The notes under the pieces were generated by a model. It did not search any database, had not been told where the DNA came from, and saw only the letters and a list, made by a program, of their open reading frames with translations. Shown piece after piece: positions 16,797 through 24,080 of a stretch of 64,000 bases of DNA. This DNA comes from Limiplasma sp048370855 (GTDB taxonomy: Bacteria; Bacillota; Clostridia; Christensenellales; Aristaeellaceae), in contig DBGEOK010000039.1 of the NCBI GenBank assembly GCA_048370855.1, forward strand, positions 38,400-102,399, written 5' to 3'. Position 1 is the stretch's first letter. Each line of letters begins with the position of its first letter. A program made the position numbers and the translations under genes.

Positions 16797-17351
16797 CGGC
16801 TGCCGGGCTGAGCGGCGGGTGGAGAACCAACCGCGCCGGGAGCCGGCACGGCTGACCGCAACCGGCGGCCTGCCGGTCCGTCTGATTCAACCTTTCCAAA
16901 AGGCCCGCGCGGACGCCCCCAGACAACCCTGAAAGCCTGCGGGAAAAAGGGCGCGGGTTTAACCGGCTGCCGCCCCTTCGACGTTCTTTTTCTGTTTTCA
17001 TGCTTTGGGAGGACGGCCCAGATAAAAGCATCTGCCGCCAAACCCTTTTGGGAGGCGTCGAAGGGCCGCCGCCCTTCGGCTCCCTTTTGCGCGGGCGGGG
17101 CCTGACGGGTCAAAACTCCGCGTCAGGAAGCATGGCTGCGCGTTCTGCGCCCGTTGGACGGTCGGGACATCCGTGTCAAAACGCCCCTCCATCAGGCGGG
17201 ACGCCAGATTGTCGACAAACCTATTTGGGACCGCGCCGCAGGCGCAGGGGAAACGTGTTTTGGTGGAAAAGATCGCCACAGGCGAGCTTTTTCAACACGC
17301 TGACGTCCCGGCATCAGACGCGGCGCGTGCGCCGGAAGGGAAGCCGGCGCT
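16797..17351. other. 555-bp gap with hairpins and a degenerate family A repeat
   Basis: No convincing gene is visible. Structured sites are a perfect 8-bp hairpin CGAAGGGC-CGCC-GCCCTTCG (17059-17078), a 7-bp stem CCTGACG / CGTCAGG (17101-17127), and repeat copy A4 at 17205-17299. The rest is GC-rich non-coding sequence between convergent genes. Confidence 0.55.
17205..17299 (+). repeat. Interspersed structured repeat, family A copy 4 (short form)
   Basis: Begins CAGATTGTCGACAAACC and ends in a hairpin in which CGTGTT pairs with AACACG, then GAAAAG with CTTTTTC, and TCGCC with GGCGA. The stem sequence differs from other copies but pairing is kept. Hairpins 1-3 are missing or replaced by CCGCGCCGCAGGCGC. 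On the minus strand the hairpin could terminate the aldo/keto reductase transcript. Confidence 0.65.
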
Positions 17352-18302
17352 TTATTCCAAGGCCGGCTCCCTTGAAACCTCGTCCAGCGCGTTCAGCTCG
17401 TCGTCGCTCAGGCGGAAGGTGAGCGCTACGGCGTTCCCCTCCGCCTGGCGGGGGCTCTTGACGCCGGTGATGACCACGCTGCGCGGCACGCGGTCCAAAA
17501 TCCAACGGACGGCGACCGCGGACATCGGAACGCCGTGCGCCTCCGCGATGGGGCGCATGACCTCCACAATGCGCAGGTTGCGCGCCAGCTTTTCTCCATA
17601 AAAATTATCATACGCCGCGCGGCTGCGCCGGTCGTCGCTGTCAAAATGCACGTCGGCGCCATACTTGCCCGTAAGGATGCCCTGGCCCAGGCTGCCCCAG
17701 GTAAGGGGAACGGCGTTGAGAAGGCCGGCAATGCGGCTTATCGCGTCCTCGTCCTTACGGTGGGCCAGGCTGTAATGGTTTTGAAAGCCCGCGATTTCCT
17801 CCGCGTAGGGGACAAAAGCCCGCGCCTCGGCGGGCGATATGTTGCTAAGGCCGATGGCGCGGATATCGCCGTTGCGCTTATGCCGGAGAAGCGCCTCCAT
17901 CATTTCCGGCACGGGCGTGCCGCCGTCCAGGTAATGAATTTGATACAGGTCGATATGATCGGTTCGCAGACGGCGGAGGCTTTCCCTGAGCGCCCGCTCA
18001 ATATAGGCCGGGCTGTTGTCATAAAAGGTCTTGCCGCCTTCCACGCGCACGCCGAATTTCGTGGCCAGGATCACCTGCCCGCGGTAGGGGCGCAGCACCT
18101 CTCCCAGCGTTGTTTCGGACCGTCCCAGGCCGTAGGTATCGGCGGTATCAAAAAAATTGACGCCAAGCTCGAGGGCATGCAGCATGGCGGCCTCGATGTC
18201 TTCCCGGCTGACGTTTCCCCAGCCGTATTCTCCAGCGGGACATCCGCCCATGCACAGGCGCGAGGTGGGAAGGCCAATTCCTTTTAACGCGATGGTTTCC
18301 AT
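17352..18302 (-). CDS. Aldo/keto reductase
   Basis: A 316-residue NAD(P)H-dependent oxidoreductase with the TIM-barrel motifs of the superfamily: NFFDTADTYGLGRSE (catalytic Asp and Tyr), the active-site Lys in ILATKFGV, the His in IDLYQIHYLD, and GLSNISPAEA. The C-terminal cofactor region VVITGVKSPRQAEGN is present. A good AAAGGAG precedes the ATG at 18302. It follows rsmF by 16 bases, so it is probably the last gene of the cdaA transcript. Substrate unknown; such enzymes often reduce sugar-derived or toxic aldehydes. Confidence 0.9.
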   Translation of the reverse strand: METIALKGIGLPTSRLCMGGCPAGEYGWGNVSREDIEAAMLHALELGVNFFDTADTYGLGRSETTLGEVLRPYRGQVILATKFGVRVEGGKTFYDNSPAYIERALRESLRRLRTDHIDLYQIHYLDGGTPVPEMMEALLRHKRNGDIRAIGLSNISPAEARAFVPYAEEIAGFQNHYSLAHRKDEDAISRIAGLLNAVPLTWGSLGQGILTGKYGADVHFDSDDRRSRAAYDNFYGEKLARNLRIVEVMRPIAEAHGVPMSAVAVRWILDRVPRSVVITGVKSPRQAEGNAVALTFRLSDDELNALDEVSREPALE

Positions 18303-18318
18303 TTGACACTCCTTTGGT

Positions 18319-19674
18319 TCACGGGCGGCGAAGGCCCTTGGGGTAGTGATTTTTCAACTGGCCGCCGCTTGCCTTGCCAAAGCCGAGCGCAAGGCCGTGG
18401 TAGGCGGCGAGCGCGTAGCCCTTCCAGGCGTCCGGGACCGGAAGCGTTTCTCCGCGTTGATAGGCCAGCGCGCCCAAGCGGTCCAGCTCGAGCGCCGGCA
18501 GCGGCAAAGGCTGGGGAAGCGCCAGCGCCAGCGCATGGTCGGGTTCAAAAGCCTTGCCCTTCAAGCAGCCCAAATGCACGCCGGCGCGCAGCACCCTGAC
18601 GCCGTCCACAGGAGGCAGCTCGGGCGCGGAGAGAAGCTCGTCGCCCAAGCAGGCGTTGGCCGCCGGCAAAGCCGCGCCAAAACGCTCCGCGAAGCCGCGA
18701 TAGGCGTCCAGCAGCGCAATGCCGGGCGTCTGGAGGCTGCGGGCGGCGGGCAGAAAACCCGCGGCGCCGCGAGCGCCGCCGCGCTTGCGCAGCAACGCGA
18801 CGAAATGGCCTTCCCCCTGAACGCGGTGGGGGTAAAGGCGCAACGTGCCGTCGGGGGCGCTTAGCTTTTCCGCGCCTCCCGACGCAAGGAAAAAGGGTAC
18901 GGCCTCCATCTGCGGGTCATGCTGAAGCAGTCGGCATACCGCCTGTTCGTTTTCCTCCCGGTTGAACGTACAGGTGCTGTATACAAGCCGGCCGCCCGGC
19001 CTGAGCATGGCGCAGGCACAGGAGAGAATGCGGTTCTGCCGCGCCGCGCAGCCCGCGGCGGAGGCGGCGCTCCATTCCGCTCGCGTTTCGGGATGACGGC
19101 GGAACATGCCCTCGCCGCTGCATGGCGCGTCCACGAGGACGGCGTCAAAAAGGAGCGGCCACAGCCCGCGCAGCCGTTCGGGGTCCGCGGAGACGACCAG
19201 GGCGTTCGCAACGCCCATGCGCTCCAGGTTTCGGCTCAGCACGCGCGCGCGTCCGGGAACGGGTTCGTTGGCAACCAAAAGCCCGCGCCCCTTCAGACAA
19301 TCGGCGATTTGCGTGCTCTTTCCGCCTGGGGCGGCGCACAAATCCAGCACGCGCTCGCCGGGGCGGGGCGCGAGCACGGCGACGGCGGCCATGGCGCTGG
19401 GCTCCTGAAGGTAGTACGCGCCCGCCTCATGCAAGGGGTCCAGGCCCGCGGGGCTGTCTGGGGACAGGTAGCGTCCCGTGCCGGGCCACCACGGCACGGG
19501 ATCTCCCATGCCGCCGACCAGCGCTTCAAGCCCTTTGACGGGCTTGCGGGGGTTCAGGCGGACGCCGCGCACGGGGGGCAGCTCAAGGGCACTGAAATAT
19601 GCCTCCGCCTCGTCCCCGAGCTGGGCGCGCATGCGGGCGGCAAACAGGGACGGCAGGGACGGCGGGCCGCTCAC
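18319..19674 (-). CDS. rsmF: 16S rRNA m5C methyltransferase, RsmF/NOL1-NOP2-sun family
   Basis: SAM-dependent cytosine-C5 RNA methyltransferase. The SAM pocket VLDLCAAPGGKSTQIA, the first catalytic Cys in VLVDAPCSGEGMFRRHP and the second in LVYSTCTFNREENE are intact, with an N-terminal GVRLNPRK element and a C-terminal RNA-binding (pre-PUA-like) region. The start is taken as GTG 19674: it overlaps the stop of the upstream ATPase (GTGA) and has GGAGGAG just before it. An upstream in-frame ATG at 19692 lacks such support. About 451 residues. The rRNA site could be that of RsmF or a relative; the family call is firm. Confidence 0.9.
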   Translation of the reverse strand: MSGPPSLPSLFAARMRAQLGDEAEAYFSALELPPVRGVRLNPRKPVKGLEALVGGMGDPVPWWPGTGRYLSPDSPAGLDPLHEAGAYYLQEPSAMAAVAVLAPRPGERVLDLCAAPGGKSTQIADCLKGRGLLVANEPVPGRARVLSRNLERMGVANALVVSADPERLRGLWPLLFDAVLVDAPCSGEGMFRRHPETRAEWSAASAAGCAARQNRILSCACAMLRPGGRLVYSTCTFNREENEQAVCRLLQHDPQMEAVPFFLASGGAEKLSAPDGTLRLYPHRVQGEGHFVALLRKRGGARGAAGFLPAARSLQTPGIALLDAYRGFAERFGAALPAANACLGDELLSAPELPPVDGVRVLRAGVHLGCLKGKAFEPDHALALALPQPLPLPALELDRLGALAYQRGETLPVPDAWKGYALAAYHGLALGFGKASGGQLKNHYPKGLRRP

Positions 19675-20369
19675 GGCTCCTCCGACAGCCAATCCGGCTT
19701 CATGACGGGAGAAAAGGAAAAATACAGCTCCCGCATCCCGGGCGGCAGGGCCTCGCGCAGCCGCTCCACCCCCGCCGCCATGCCGATCGGCACGCCCAGC
19801 CGATCGGAAACCTCCGCCAGCAGCGCCTGCCCCCGGAGCAGGTCATCAGGCGACGTCTCCTCCTGAAGATTGGCGTTATTGACCAGAAAATCGGCGTTCA
19901 GACGCGACTGGCGGCAGATCAGCGAATACATGGCGGCGATTTCCTCCGCCGTGCCGGAAAGCGGCCGGAGGGGATTGACCACATACAGCACGGCCATCTG
20001 CTCCCGCACGGACGCGATATACGGCGCGTAGCGCCCCAGGGCTGTCGCTCCCGTATCGTCGCCGCCAACGTCGATCACCACGCGGCTGAAGTCCTGCTCA
20101 AACACCGCCTGAATCTGCGCGGGAAGCGCTGGGATATCCACCGTGGACATCGCAAAGGACGGCATCAAAACCTCGACGCCCTCCGAACGAAGCAGGCCGC
20201 CCTGTTCGGCGCTTCTGAAGTAGGGGTTGACAATATCGAGGTCCACCAGCGCGACGCGGCCGTCATGCCGCCTGCGGGCGTCCCTGGCAATGGCGATGGA
20301 AAGCTCGGTCTTGCCGCTTCCGTAATTGCCCACCAACACGGTAAAGCGGCTGTCAAGGGCCTTTATCAT
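19671..20369 (-). CDS. P-loop ATPase, MinD/CobQ-like
   Basis: A 232-residue SIMIBI-type nucleotide-binding protein. The Walker A is GNYGSGKTELS, which lacks the deviant Lys of MinD/ParA. LVDLDIVNPYFRS and RVVIDVGGDDTGATALG look like switch I and Walker B regions. The C-terminal part is soluble. Function is unknown. It is coupled (ATGA) to the membrane protein gene before it and (GTGA) to rsmF after it, so it may work with the membrane protein; that is inference only. Confidence 0.7.
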   Translation of the reverse strand: MIKALDSRFTVLVGNYGSGKTELSIAIARDARRRHDGRVALVDLDIVNPYFRSAEQGGLLRSEGVEVLMPSFAMSTVDIPALPAQIQAVFEQDFSRVVIDVGGDDTGATALGRYAPYIASVREQMAVLYVVNPLRPLSGTAEEIAAMYSLICRQSRLNADFLVNNANLQEETSPDDLLRGQALLAEVSDRLGVPIGMAAGVERLREALPPGMRELYFSFSPVMKPDWLSEEP

Positions 20370-21553
20370 GAGGGCTCACCGCCTTTATGATCCTTGGGCT
20401 TGGGATATACCGGCTCGTGGAATGCGGTGCGCATATCCACTGTGGATTGCAGATCGTGAATGGTCGGCTTGTGCTCCTCATCTTCAGAGCCAACCAGGTC
20501 GCGCGCCTTTTTGGCAATGCTCGCCAGCGGGTTGCGCAGCCGCGCCGGCTTCAGCTCGGCCTCTGCCTTCGCCTGGCCATAGGGCATGAACGCGGGGGCG
20601 GAAACCTGAAGAACGTCGGGCTCGTCCCCGGCGTCCATCGCGTCGGCTTCCTCCTCCCCAAGCCGGTCGCCTGGAAGAGAACCCGCGGGCCCCAGGCCAA
20701 AGCTTTGACGGAAGGCCGCGCTATCCAGCCCCGGATGAACCGGCCCTTTGGACGCGGCGGGAACGGGATTATCCGCGCGCGGGGCGTAAAGCTCCTCCGG
20801 CGGAAGGGGCGGCGCGAAACCCGCCTGCATATCCCGCAGGTAGTCAACGGGTTCGGGCCTGGGCATGCCAAACGTATCCGCCATGCCGCGCGCCGGGTTT
20901 TGAGCCGCGTCCTGAGACAAGGGGCGCACCAGCGTTTCCCCTTCCGCCCAGCCGCCGAGATCGTCGTCAAAAACCGGCTCGAGGTTGGCGGGAGGCTCAT
21001 ATGGCCGATGATAAGGCGTATGATCCTTTGGGATGCTTTTGGCGATAGGGGCGTAATGAACGGTTGCCTGTGCAAAGCCGGGCTGGCCGGCAGCAAAATC
21101 GGGCTGAGGCGCGGAGGGCGATTGCGCCGACCGTATGGGACGCTGCGGGGCAAACCCCGGGGCCGGAGCCGGGTCCGGACGCATATATGGATTGGCCGGA
21201 GGCAAAACGGCGGTTTCGGCAAAGCCTCCCTCAGGATCAGGCGGCGCGACGGGCCCGGGCTCGGGAACCCCGCCGGGACCGGCTTCCGGGGCGTCGTCCG
21301 CGCGACGGCCCCGCCGCAGCCGGTTGAGGCGGCTGCTCCACACGTAATACGGACGCCAGCGGATCAAATAAATGATGCGATCCGTTACAAAACCGCCGAT
21401 GCAAAGGATGACGGCGAGCGTCTTCCAATTAGCGGAAAGAAAGCTGAAAAAGCCGCCGCCGCCGTCGCTGTTTAAAAGCTTCCAAAAGCTGTTTGCCAGC
21501 GTTCGGAGCCAGCCCAGGAGAAGAGAAAGAATGGTATTGGTAAAGCCGTTCAT
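20366..21553 (-). CDS. Unknown membrane protein with long Pro-rich tail
   Basis: 395 residues with no family I recognise. An N-terminal amphipathic/hydrophobic region (residues 1-30) and one clear membrane segment near residues 45-66 (TLAVILCIGGFVTDRIIYLI) precede a basic stretch (RLNRLRRGRR) and then about 300 residues of Pro/Gly/Ala-rich, probably disordered sequence ending in KDHKGGEPS. The positive charge after the segment predicts a cytoplasmic tail. It is coupled by ATGA to the P-loop ATPase, making an ATPase-membrane protein pair downstream of cdaR. Confidence 0.65.
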   Translation of the reverse strand: MNGFTNTILSLLLGWLRTLANSFWKLLNSDGGGGFFSFLSANWKTLAVILCIGGFVTDRIIYLIRWRPYYVWSSRLNRLRRGRRADDAPEAGPGGVPEPGPVAPPDPEGGFAETAVLPPANPYMRPDPAPAPGFAPQRPIRSAQSPSAPQPDFAAGQPGFAQATVHYAPIAKSIPKDHTPYHRPYEPPANLEPVFDDDLGGWAEGETLVRPLSQDAAQNPARGMADTFGMPRPEPVDYLRDMQAGFAPPLPPEELYAPRADNPVPAASKGPVHPGLDSAAFRQSFGLGPAGSLPGDRLGEEEADAMDAGDEPDVLQVSAPAFMPYGQAKAEAELKPARLRNPLASIAKKARDLVGSEDEEHKPTIHDLQSTVDMRTAFHEPVYPKPKDHKGGEPS

Positions 21554-21575
21554 TCATCGGCTCCTTTCGCCGGTG

Positions 21576-22925
21576 TCATTCGGAGAGGGTAACGGAAACG
21601 GAGGACGGGCTTACCGTATAGCTTATGTCGCCGGGGTTGACGCCTTCCACCTCCAGGAGGATGGGACGCTCGTGTAAGCCGGCCGGCAGGCCGGAAAGGT
21701 CGATATAGGCGTTCAGGGAGGAGGCGCGCAGCGCTTCCACTTCCAATTGGGGACCGGTGACGGCGACGGTCGCGGACTTATGCTCAAGCTCCGCGATCTG
21801 CCCCTCCCCCGCGCCGCGCACGGCGATTTTCACGCCTTCAAAGGTGCGCGTAATCAGGATCGGCACAATTTCAAAATGAAGGGTCACAACGTCCGAGCTG
21901 AGGTAAATCAGCTCGGAGGGCTTGCGAAGCTTGACCTCCACGGAAAAGGACTCGCTGCGGTCCGTGAGGTCCACCGGGCTGTCGACAAAAAGCGTATTCA
22001 GCGCCGCCAGCTTGGATTCCTCGCCCGCGGCCAGCAGCGTGCTGGGCGACGCGGTAATTCCTTTAAGCTCATAGCCTTCGGCCGGGGCCCCCTCCGTCAG
22101 CGCCAGGCCGGCGACCGAGAGCGTCTTGGTGGGATAAAGCTGCTGCTCCACAATGATGGTGCGCAGCAGCACCCCGGCGCTGGTTACGTCCAGAAGGCCG
22201 CTTTCGATGGTTTCGCCCTCCTCGTTGACAAAGCGCATGGGAAGGGCGGTGCGTACAAGCCCGGCTTGCGCGGCCAGGCGGGAAACGTCAAAATCCACGT
22301 AAATGCGCGCAATTTGGTTGACAATGCTCTCGGGGCCGCTGACCGCCACCGCGGACGGGTCCAGCGAGGGGGCGGAGCCGTAGTAGCCGGAGGGATAATC
22401 GCCTATTTGATTGACGGAAACGGGCACGCGGTAATTGGTGACGTAGTTGTCCACAACCACGGTGACGCTGTCGGGCGTAACGGATTTGACCGTTCCGTAG
22501 GTGGTGGTGGAGGTCGTCAGAATTTTCAGCGTCTGCTCGCCGGTTTCCACAATGCGGCTCAGGTCGATGCGCGGGTTATAGCTGGAGGCGGAAACGCTGT
22601 TGTACTCGCGCTGCGGCACATCCACGCGCAGGCGGACGGACAGATCCTCCTGGTCCAGGCCGGACAGGACGATCATGCCGTTGCGGCGGAGCGATTCGGA
22701 GCCGGAGATGGAGACGGGCACGTCGTTAAAGTAATGCTCGCGCGTAAGCGTCGGGTCCTGCGTAATCAGGCCCGCCCACAGGCCCACGGCCAGCAGGAGC
22801 GAAAGCAGCTTCCAGCCCCAGTTGTGCCTAAGAATTTCCCATAAGCGCCTGGGCGCGTTTTTCAGCGCGCGGCGGAAGCTGGGACGCCCCGAAGGCTGTT
22901 CGGTTTTCTTCGGCTCGACGTTCAT
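21576..22925 (-). CDS. cdaR: CdaR, YbbR-domain regulator of diadenylate cyclase
   Basis: A 449-residue protein with an N-terminal membrane anchor (WKLLSLLLAVGLWAGLI) and an extracellular chain of about four YbbR repeats (for example YYGSAPSLDPSAVAVSGPES and KSATVAVTGPQ). CdaR binds and modulates CdaA in Gram-positive bacteria. The start is ATG 22925, overlapping the cdaA stop (ATGA) and preceded by AAAGGAGGGG; in-frame sequence further upstream belongs to cdaA. glmM, often next in this operon in other Bacillota, is replaced here by the unknown membrane protein. Confidence 0.93.
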   Translation of the reverse strand: MNVEPKKTEQPSGRPSFRRALKNAPRRLWEILRHNWGWKLLSLLLAVGLWAGLITQDPTLTREHYFNDVPVSISGSESLRRNGMIVLSGLDQEDLSVRLRVDVPQREYNSVSASSYNPRIDLSRIVETGEQTLKILTTSTTTYGTVKSVTPDSVTVVVDNYVTNYRVPVSVNQIGDYPSGYYGSAPSLDPSAVAVSGPESIVNQIARIYVDFDVSRLAAQAGLVRTALPMRFVNEEGETIESGLLDVTSAGVLLRTIIVEQQLYPTKTLSVAGLALTEGAPAEGYELKGITASPSTLLAAGEESKLAALNTLFVDSPVDLTDRSESFSVEVKLRKPSELIYLSSDVVTLHFEIVPILITRTFEGVKIAVRGAGEGQIAELEHKSATVAVTGPQLEVEALRASSLNAYIDLSGLPAGLHERPILLEVEGVNPGDISYTVSPSSVSVTLSE

Positions 22926-23779
22926 GCCGCCCCTCCTTTGCGCTTTTTGGTCTTCTCCTTCAGGGTGGACCAAAGGCCGGTTTCCTTCTGGTGATACAGG
23001 GAGGTCAGCACTTCCTCCAGCGCGGCGCGGTCCAGATGGCGGGTCAGCCGACCGTTGCGCGCCATGGAGATGATGCCGGTTTCCTCGCTCACGATCAGGG
23101 TAACGGCGTCGGTGGTTTCGGTAATGCCCAGCGCCGCACGGTGCCGCGTGCCCAGCTCGCGGCTGATGCCCTTGCCCTCGCTGAGCGTGAGGATGCACGC
23201 CGCCGCCATAATCCGCCCCCCGCGGATGACGACGGCCCCGTCGTGCAGGGGCGTATTGGGCTCAAAGATGTTTTCGAGCAAGGCGGCGGAGATTTGCGAG
23301 TGAAGCGCTGTGCCGGTTTCGATAATGTCCTTCAGGCCGATGCGCTGCTCGATGACGATCAGGGCGCCTACGCGGCGGCGGCTTAAATTGAGCAGGCAAC
23401 TGGTAATCTCCCGCACGATGTGGCCGCTTTCCTCCAGGTCCGTCATGCGGGAGCTGTCGCGGATGGCTCCGCGGCCGATCTGCTCCAGCGCTTTGCGCAG
23501 CTCCGGCTGAAAAAGGATGACCAGCACGACCGCGCCGTTGTTGACCACGTTGAGCAAGACCCAGTTCAGCGCCGTCAGGCCCAACAGGTCGCTGACCCAG
23601 CTTGCCAGGATGAGCATGGCGAGGCCCTTCAGGACGGCACTGGCCCGCGTCTCCTTGGTGAGCATCAAAAGCTCGTACAGCAGGAAGGCGACGATGAAAA
23701 TATCGATGATGTCCGTAACGGTGGGGCGGTTAAACACATTCCACAGAACGGTTTTGATCTGCGTCCACAAGGTTTGCAT
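22922..23779 (-). CDS. cdaA: Diadenylate cyclase CdaA (c-di-AMP synthase)
   Basis: Condenses two ATP into c-di-AMP, which controls potassium and osmolyte balance and cell-wall homeostasis. The 285-residue protein has three N-terminal membrane helices (residues 20-95) and a DAC domain with VGALIVIEQRIGL, the DGA motif in LHDGAVVI and the RHR motif in GTRHRAALGITE, so it should be active. It is the first gene of a minus-strand operon and is divergent from the TIR-RCC1 gene. pgpH, encoding the opposing phosphodiesterase, is about 21 kb away in this window. Confidence 0.96.
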   Translation of the reverse strand: MQTLWTQIKTVLWNVFNRPTVTDIIDIFIVAFLLYELLMLTKETRASAVLKGLAMLILASWVSDLLGLTALNWVLLNVVNNGAVVLVILFQPELRKALEQIGRGAIRDSSRMTDLEESGHIVREITSCLLNLSRRRVGALIVIEQRIGLKDIIETGTALHSQISAALLENIFEPNTPLHDGAVVIRGGRIMAAACILTLSEGKGISRELGTRHRAALGITETTDAVTLIVSEETGIISMARNGRLTRHLDRAALEEVLTSLYHQKETGLWSTLKEKTKKRKGGAA

Positions 23780-23831
23780 GCGTTCCCCTCCCAGCCGAGC
23801 GATTCGCCGTTCCCATTACGGTCCAACTCTT

Positions 23832-23860
23832 ATTATACTACATATGGTAGATGGATTAAA
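23832..23860 (-). promoter_or_regulatory. Probable cdaA promoter
   Basis: Reading the minus strand, TATAAT lies at 23837-23832 with only a weak -35 (TTTAAT at 23860-23855) 17 bases upstream. The leader to the cdaA ATG is about 45 bases. Confidence 0.45.
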
Positions 23861-23903
23861 CCCCCCCACCGGTGTTTTTTTGTGAAAGGAGGCGGTCCGG
23901 ACA

Positions 23904-24080
23904 GTGATAAAACGAACAGGGGAAGGCCGCTGTTGCAAGGGGAGGCGGGTTTTACGGAAGCGGGGAATTTTTCCAGGGAGGCTAACGGGCGCGCGTTTGC
24001 CCTTGACGGCGGGATTTCGAATCCGCTACAATGGAATTACGAAAAATGTCGAAGAAATACGAAAGGGAGCAGCGGCTTGA
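23904..24080 (+). CDS. Possible small basic ORF immediately before the TIR gene
   Basis: A 58-codon frame starts at GTG 23904 behind a strong AAAGGAGGCGG (23885-23895) and ends in TGA directly touching the ATG of the TIR gene. The product would be Arg/Lys-rich (starts MIKRTGEGRCC). Against it, the TIR promoter lies inside it and its codon use (AGG, CGA, ATA) is poor for this genome. It may be chance. Confidence 0.2.
   Translation: MIKRTGEGRCCKGRRVLRKRGIFPGRLTGARLPLTAGFRIRYNGITKNVEEIRKGAAA
24003..24032 (+). promoter_or_regulatory. Promoter for the TIR-RCC1 gene
   Basis: TTGACG (24003-24008) and TACAAT (24027-24032) with an 18-base spacer, 48 bases before the ATG at 24081. Confidence 0.6.

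Larger units (their letters stand above)
23780..24080. other. 301-bp divergent intergenic region
   Basis: Holds a minus-strand -10 box for cdaA (TATAAT, 23832-23837; only a weak TTTAAT at the -35 position), a run of seven C (23861-23867), a possible small plus-strand ORF (23904-24080), and the plus-strand promoter of the TIR gene (24003-24032). Confidence 0.55.

Noticed and set aside
24011..24032. GGATTTCGAATCC resembling a tRNA T-arm before the TIR gene
   Set aside because: No anticodon arm, D-arm or acceptor stem can be drawn around it; the bases form the spacer and -10 of a promoter.
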